NCBI GenBank assembly: GCA_015709615.1
Contig: CP054179.1
Location: forward strand, 1,612,001-1,676,000
Reading direction: 5' to 3'
Source of the DNA: Gammaproteobacteria bacterium
GTDB lineage: Bacteria; Pseudomonadota; Gammaproteobacteria; Burkholderiales; Nitrosomonadaceae
DNA: 64,000 bases
Made by a program: the position numbers and the translations under genes. This document shows positions 62,671-64,000 of this stretch, in pieces. Within the stretch, counting starts at the first letter, position 1; every line of letters starts with the position of its first letter. The notes beneath the pieces are model-generated. The model was given only the letters and a program-made list of their open reading frames with translations, was not told the DNA's origin and did not search any database.

Positions 62671-64000
62671 TTACCTGGTCTCGCGCCCGAAACGGGGTGC
62701 GGTCAGCGTCACGTCGGCGCGTTCCCAGGCTTTCTTGAAACGCGCTTCGATCGGAGCCGCTTGGTCGTTCTTGTTTTGCGCGCGCATGGCCTGCATTAAG
62801 CCGAAAAGCGCCCAGCCATTGTTGCGGTTACGCCGCAAGTCTTCCCAAAAAACTATTTCCGCTTCTTCCGGCCGGCCCGATTCCAGCAGGATAGCACCGA
62901 GCGATAGCCGTGGCGGCTGATGAAACTCGGCCGGTTCGGTATAGATCAGCGCATCCTCCAGCCGGACCGCCTTTTCAAGATACGCAATAGCCTGATCGAA
63001 TTGCCCTCGCGCGGCAGCGATTTCGCCCGCCAGCACTTCCGGAGCGATGCGAAGCACGGTGCTCGAGGTGTTTTTCGACAATAAGGGGTGGTCTAACCGT
63101 GGATCTTCCATGATTTTGCGCAGCGCCGCGAGTTCCTGTTCAGCTTGTGGCAACTGTTTTGTGGCCACCCTCGCGAGGCCGCGCACATAATGCCAGCTGC
63201 CGGTCAGGAAAGCATTGGTCGATGGCGGCGGAGTGAGGTCAAGAATTTCCTGCCAATGCCCGAATCTCGCCAACGTCCAATACGGCGTCACGCGGAAAAC
63301 CGCCGTCAGCGGGATGGCTTTCAGCACGTCATCATCGATTTTCTGGGCGGCTTCTTTTGCCGATTCGATCGCAAGCTTACTTTGTCCGTCCGATGTCGCC
63401 GCGAACCAGAGAAAGTGAATATTGTGCGGGTAGTAAACCATCGGATATAAGCCGTGGGCATGATCTTGCGCGATGTAAGACTCGTCCGCGGCGATGGCCA
63501 TCTGATTGCTCTTGATCGAATCGGCATAGCGGCCGACACGTTGATAAATATGCGATGCCATGTGAATCATATGGCCTGCTTCCGGCATTAATTCAAGCAG
63601 CGTATCGGCCGATTTCTCGGCACGCTCCGGCGTCGATGTCGGTTCTATTAAGTGAATATGCATGTGCAAGGCGCCGGGGTGTTCCGGGTAACGCCGCAGT
63701 ACGTCTTCGGTCAGCGCGACAATTTCGGCAGTGCCTTCGTAAGGAGCGCCGTCAAGCATCCAATAACCCCACGGCCGCAGATCCATCATCGATTCGACGT
63801 ACAGCATCGCAATGTCCGGATCATCCGGAAAGCGCCGGTGCACTTCGCGCATTGCCGCCGCGTAGGCTTGGTCATTGACGGTTCTGTGCTCGGCTTTACC
63901 GGAGTAGCGTTTTTCAAGGGCGCTGATGAGCGCCTGCTCCTTCCCGGTAGCTCGCGTCATCAGGGATTTGGCTTGCTGGATGATTTCCAGCGCGCGTGGT
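62671..64000 (-). CDS. TPR-repeat protein, N-terminal part outside the window
   Basis: The frame is open beyond the ATG at 63960 to the edge (residues before it read ALEIIQQAKSL), so the gene starts outside the window. Over 440 visible residues, helical TPR-like units recur, for example PGALHMHIHLIEPTSTPERA, AGHMIHMASHIYQRVGRYAD and FDQAIAYLEKAVRLEDALI. His-rich helices are typical of an uncharacterised TPR family often found with a signal peptide. Function is unknown. Confidence 0.82.
   Translation of the reverse strand, partial: PRALEIIQQAKSLMTRATGKEQALISALEKRYSGKAEHRTVNDQAYAAAMREVHRRFPDDPDIAMLYVESMMDLRPWGYWMLDGAPYEGTAEIVALTEDVLRRYPEHPGALHMHIHLIEPTSTPERAEKSADTLLELMPEAGHMIHMASHIYQRVGRYADSIKSNQMAIAADESYIAQDHAHGLYPMVYYPHNIHFLWFAATSDGQSKLAIESAKEAAQKIDDDVLKAIPLTAVFRVTPYWTLARFGHWQEILDLTPPPSTNAFLTGSWHYVRGLARVATKQLPQAEQELAALRKIMEDPRLDHPLLSKNTSSTVLRIAPEVLAGEIAAARGQFDQAIAYLEKAVRLEDALIYTEPAEFHQPPRLSLGAILLESGRPEEAEIVFWEDLRRNRNNGWALFGLMQAMRAQNKNDQAAPIEARFKKAWERADVTLTAPRFGRETR

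Overview
The window looks like chromosomal DNA of a betaproteobacterium of the Nitrosomonas type. Nothing in it is diagnostic of ammonia oxidation. The inference rests on protein style (CysK, CysB, RibBA, PilC/PilD, a cyanophycin synthetase pair, PEP-CTERM and c-type cytochrome proteins) and on moderate GC. I found no rRNA, tRNA or CRISPR.

Layout. 0-5 kb: the tail of a phosphoglycerate-mutase-like gene, a membrane PAS/degenerate-EAL protein, and a three-gene proton-translocating transhydrogenase (pntAA, pntAB, pntB). 5-11 kb: an Hpt protein, a very large fused flavin/iron-sulfur oxidoreductase that combines GltD-like and PyrK-like halves (Nfn-like), a REC-EAL protein and a stand-alone receiver. 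11-18.3 kb: a complete assimilatory sulfate operon (cysI, DUF934, cysH, cysD, cysN) divergent from cysB; cysE and cysK follow at 21.5-23.4 kb. 18.3-21.4 kb: small membrane and hypothetical proteins. 23.7-25 kb: a PEP-CTERM protein and a decayed IS1595-type element.

25-31.7 kb is a secreted or surface gene region: a small RTX-like protein, a cupredoxin fused to a beta-propeller, and, divergent from it, a DUF6502 protein, a DUF5666 protein with a His/Ser/Gly tail, and a beta-barrel protein with a long Gly/Ser/Asp/His loop. The divergent intergenic region carries an operator-like repeat set.

33.4-42.6 kb is the most unusual block: a tight minus-strand cluster with a 998-residue glycyl radical enzyme, its radical-SAM activase, an SCP2-like protein, an unrecognised 820-residue internally duplicated protein and a DUF6765-like protein, with a 2Fe-2S flavin reductase just upstream. 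Its substrate is unknown; it is my best candidate for an undescribed system.

42.6-47.3 kb: an SDR protein, then pilC-pilD-coaE-zapD. 47.5-52.5 kb: two overlapping cyanophycin synthetase genes, the upstream one lacking the Mur-ligase C-terminal lobe. 52.5-55.9 kb: an AT-rich TRAP-binding-protein-like gene broken by two insertion sequences (IS481 and IS1595 families); precise removal of the IS1595 copy restores the reading frame. 55.9-58.2 kb: cstA and a ybdD/yjiX-type gene. 58.3-62.6 kb: the operon ribE-ribBA-ribH-nusB-thiL-pgpA on the minus strand. The window ends inside a TPR-repeat gene.
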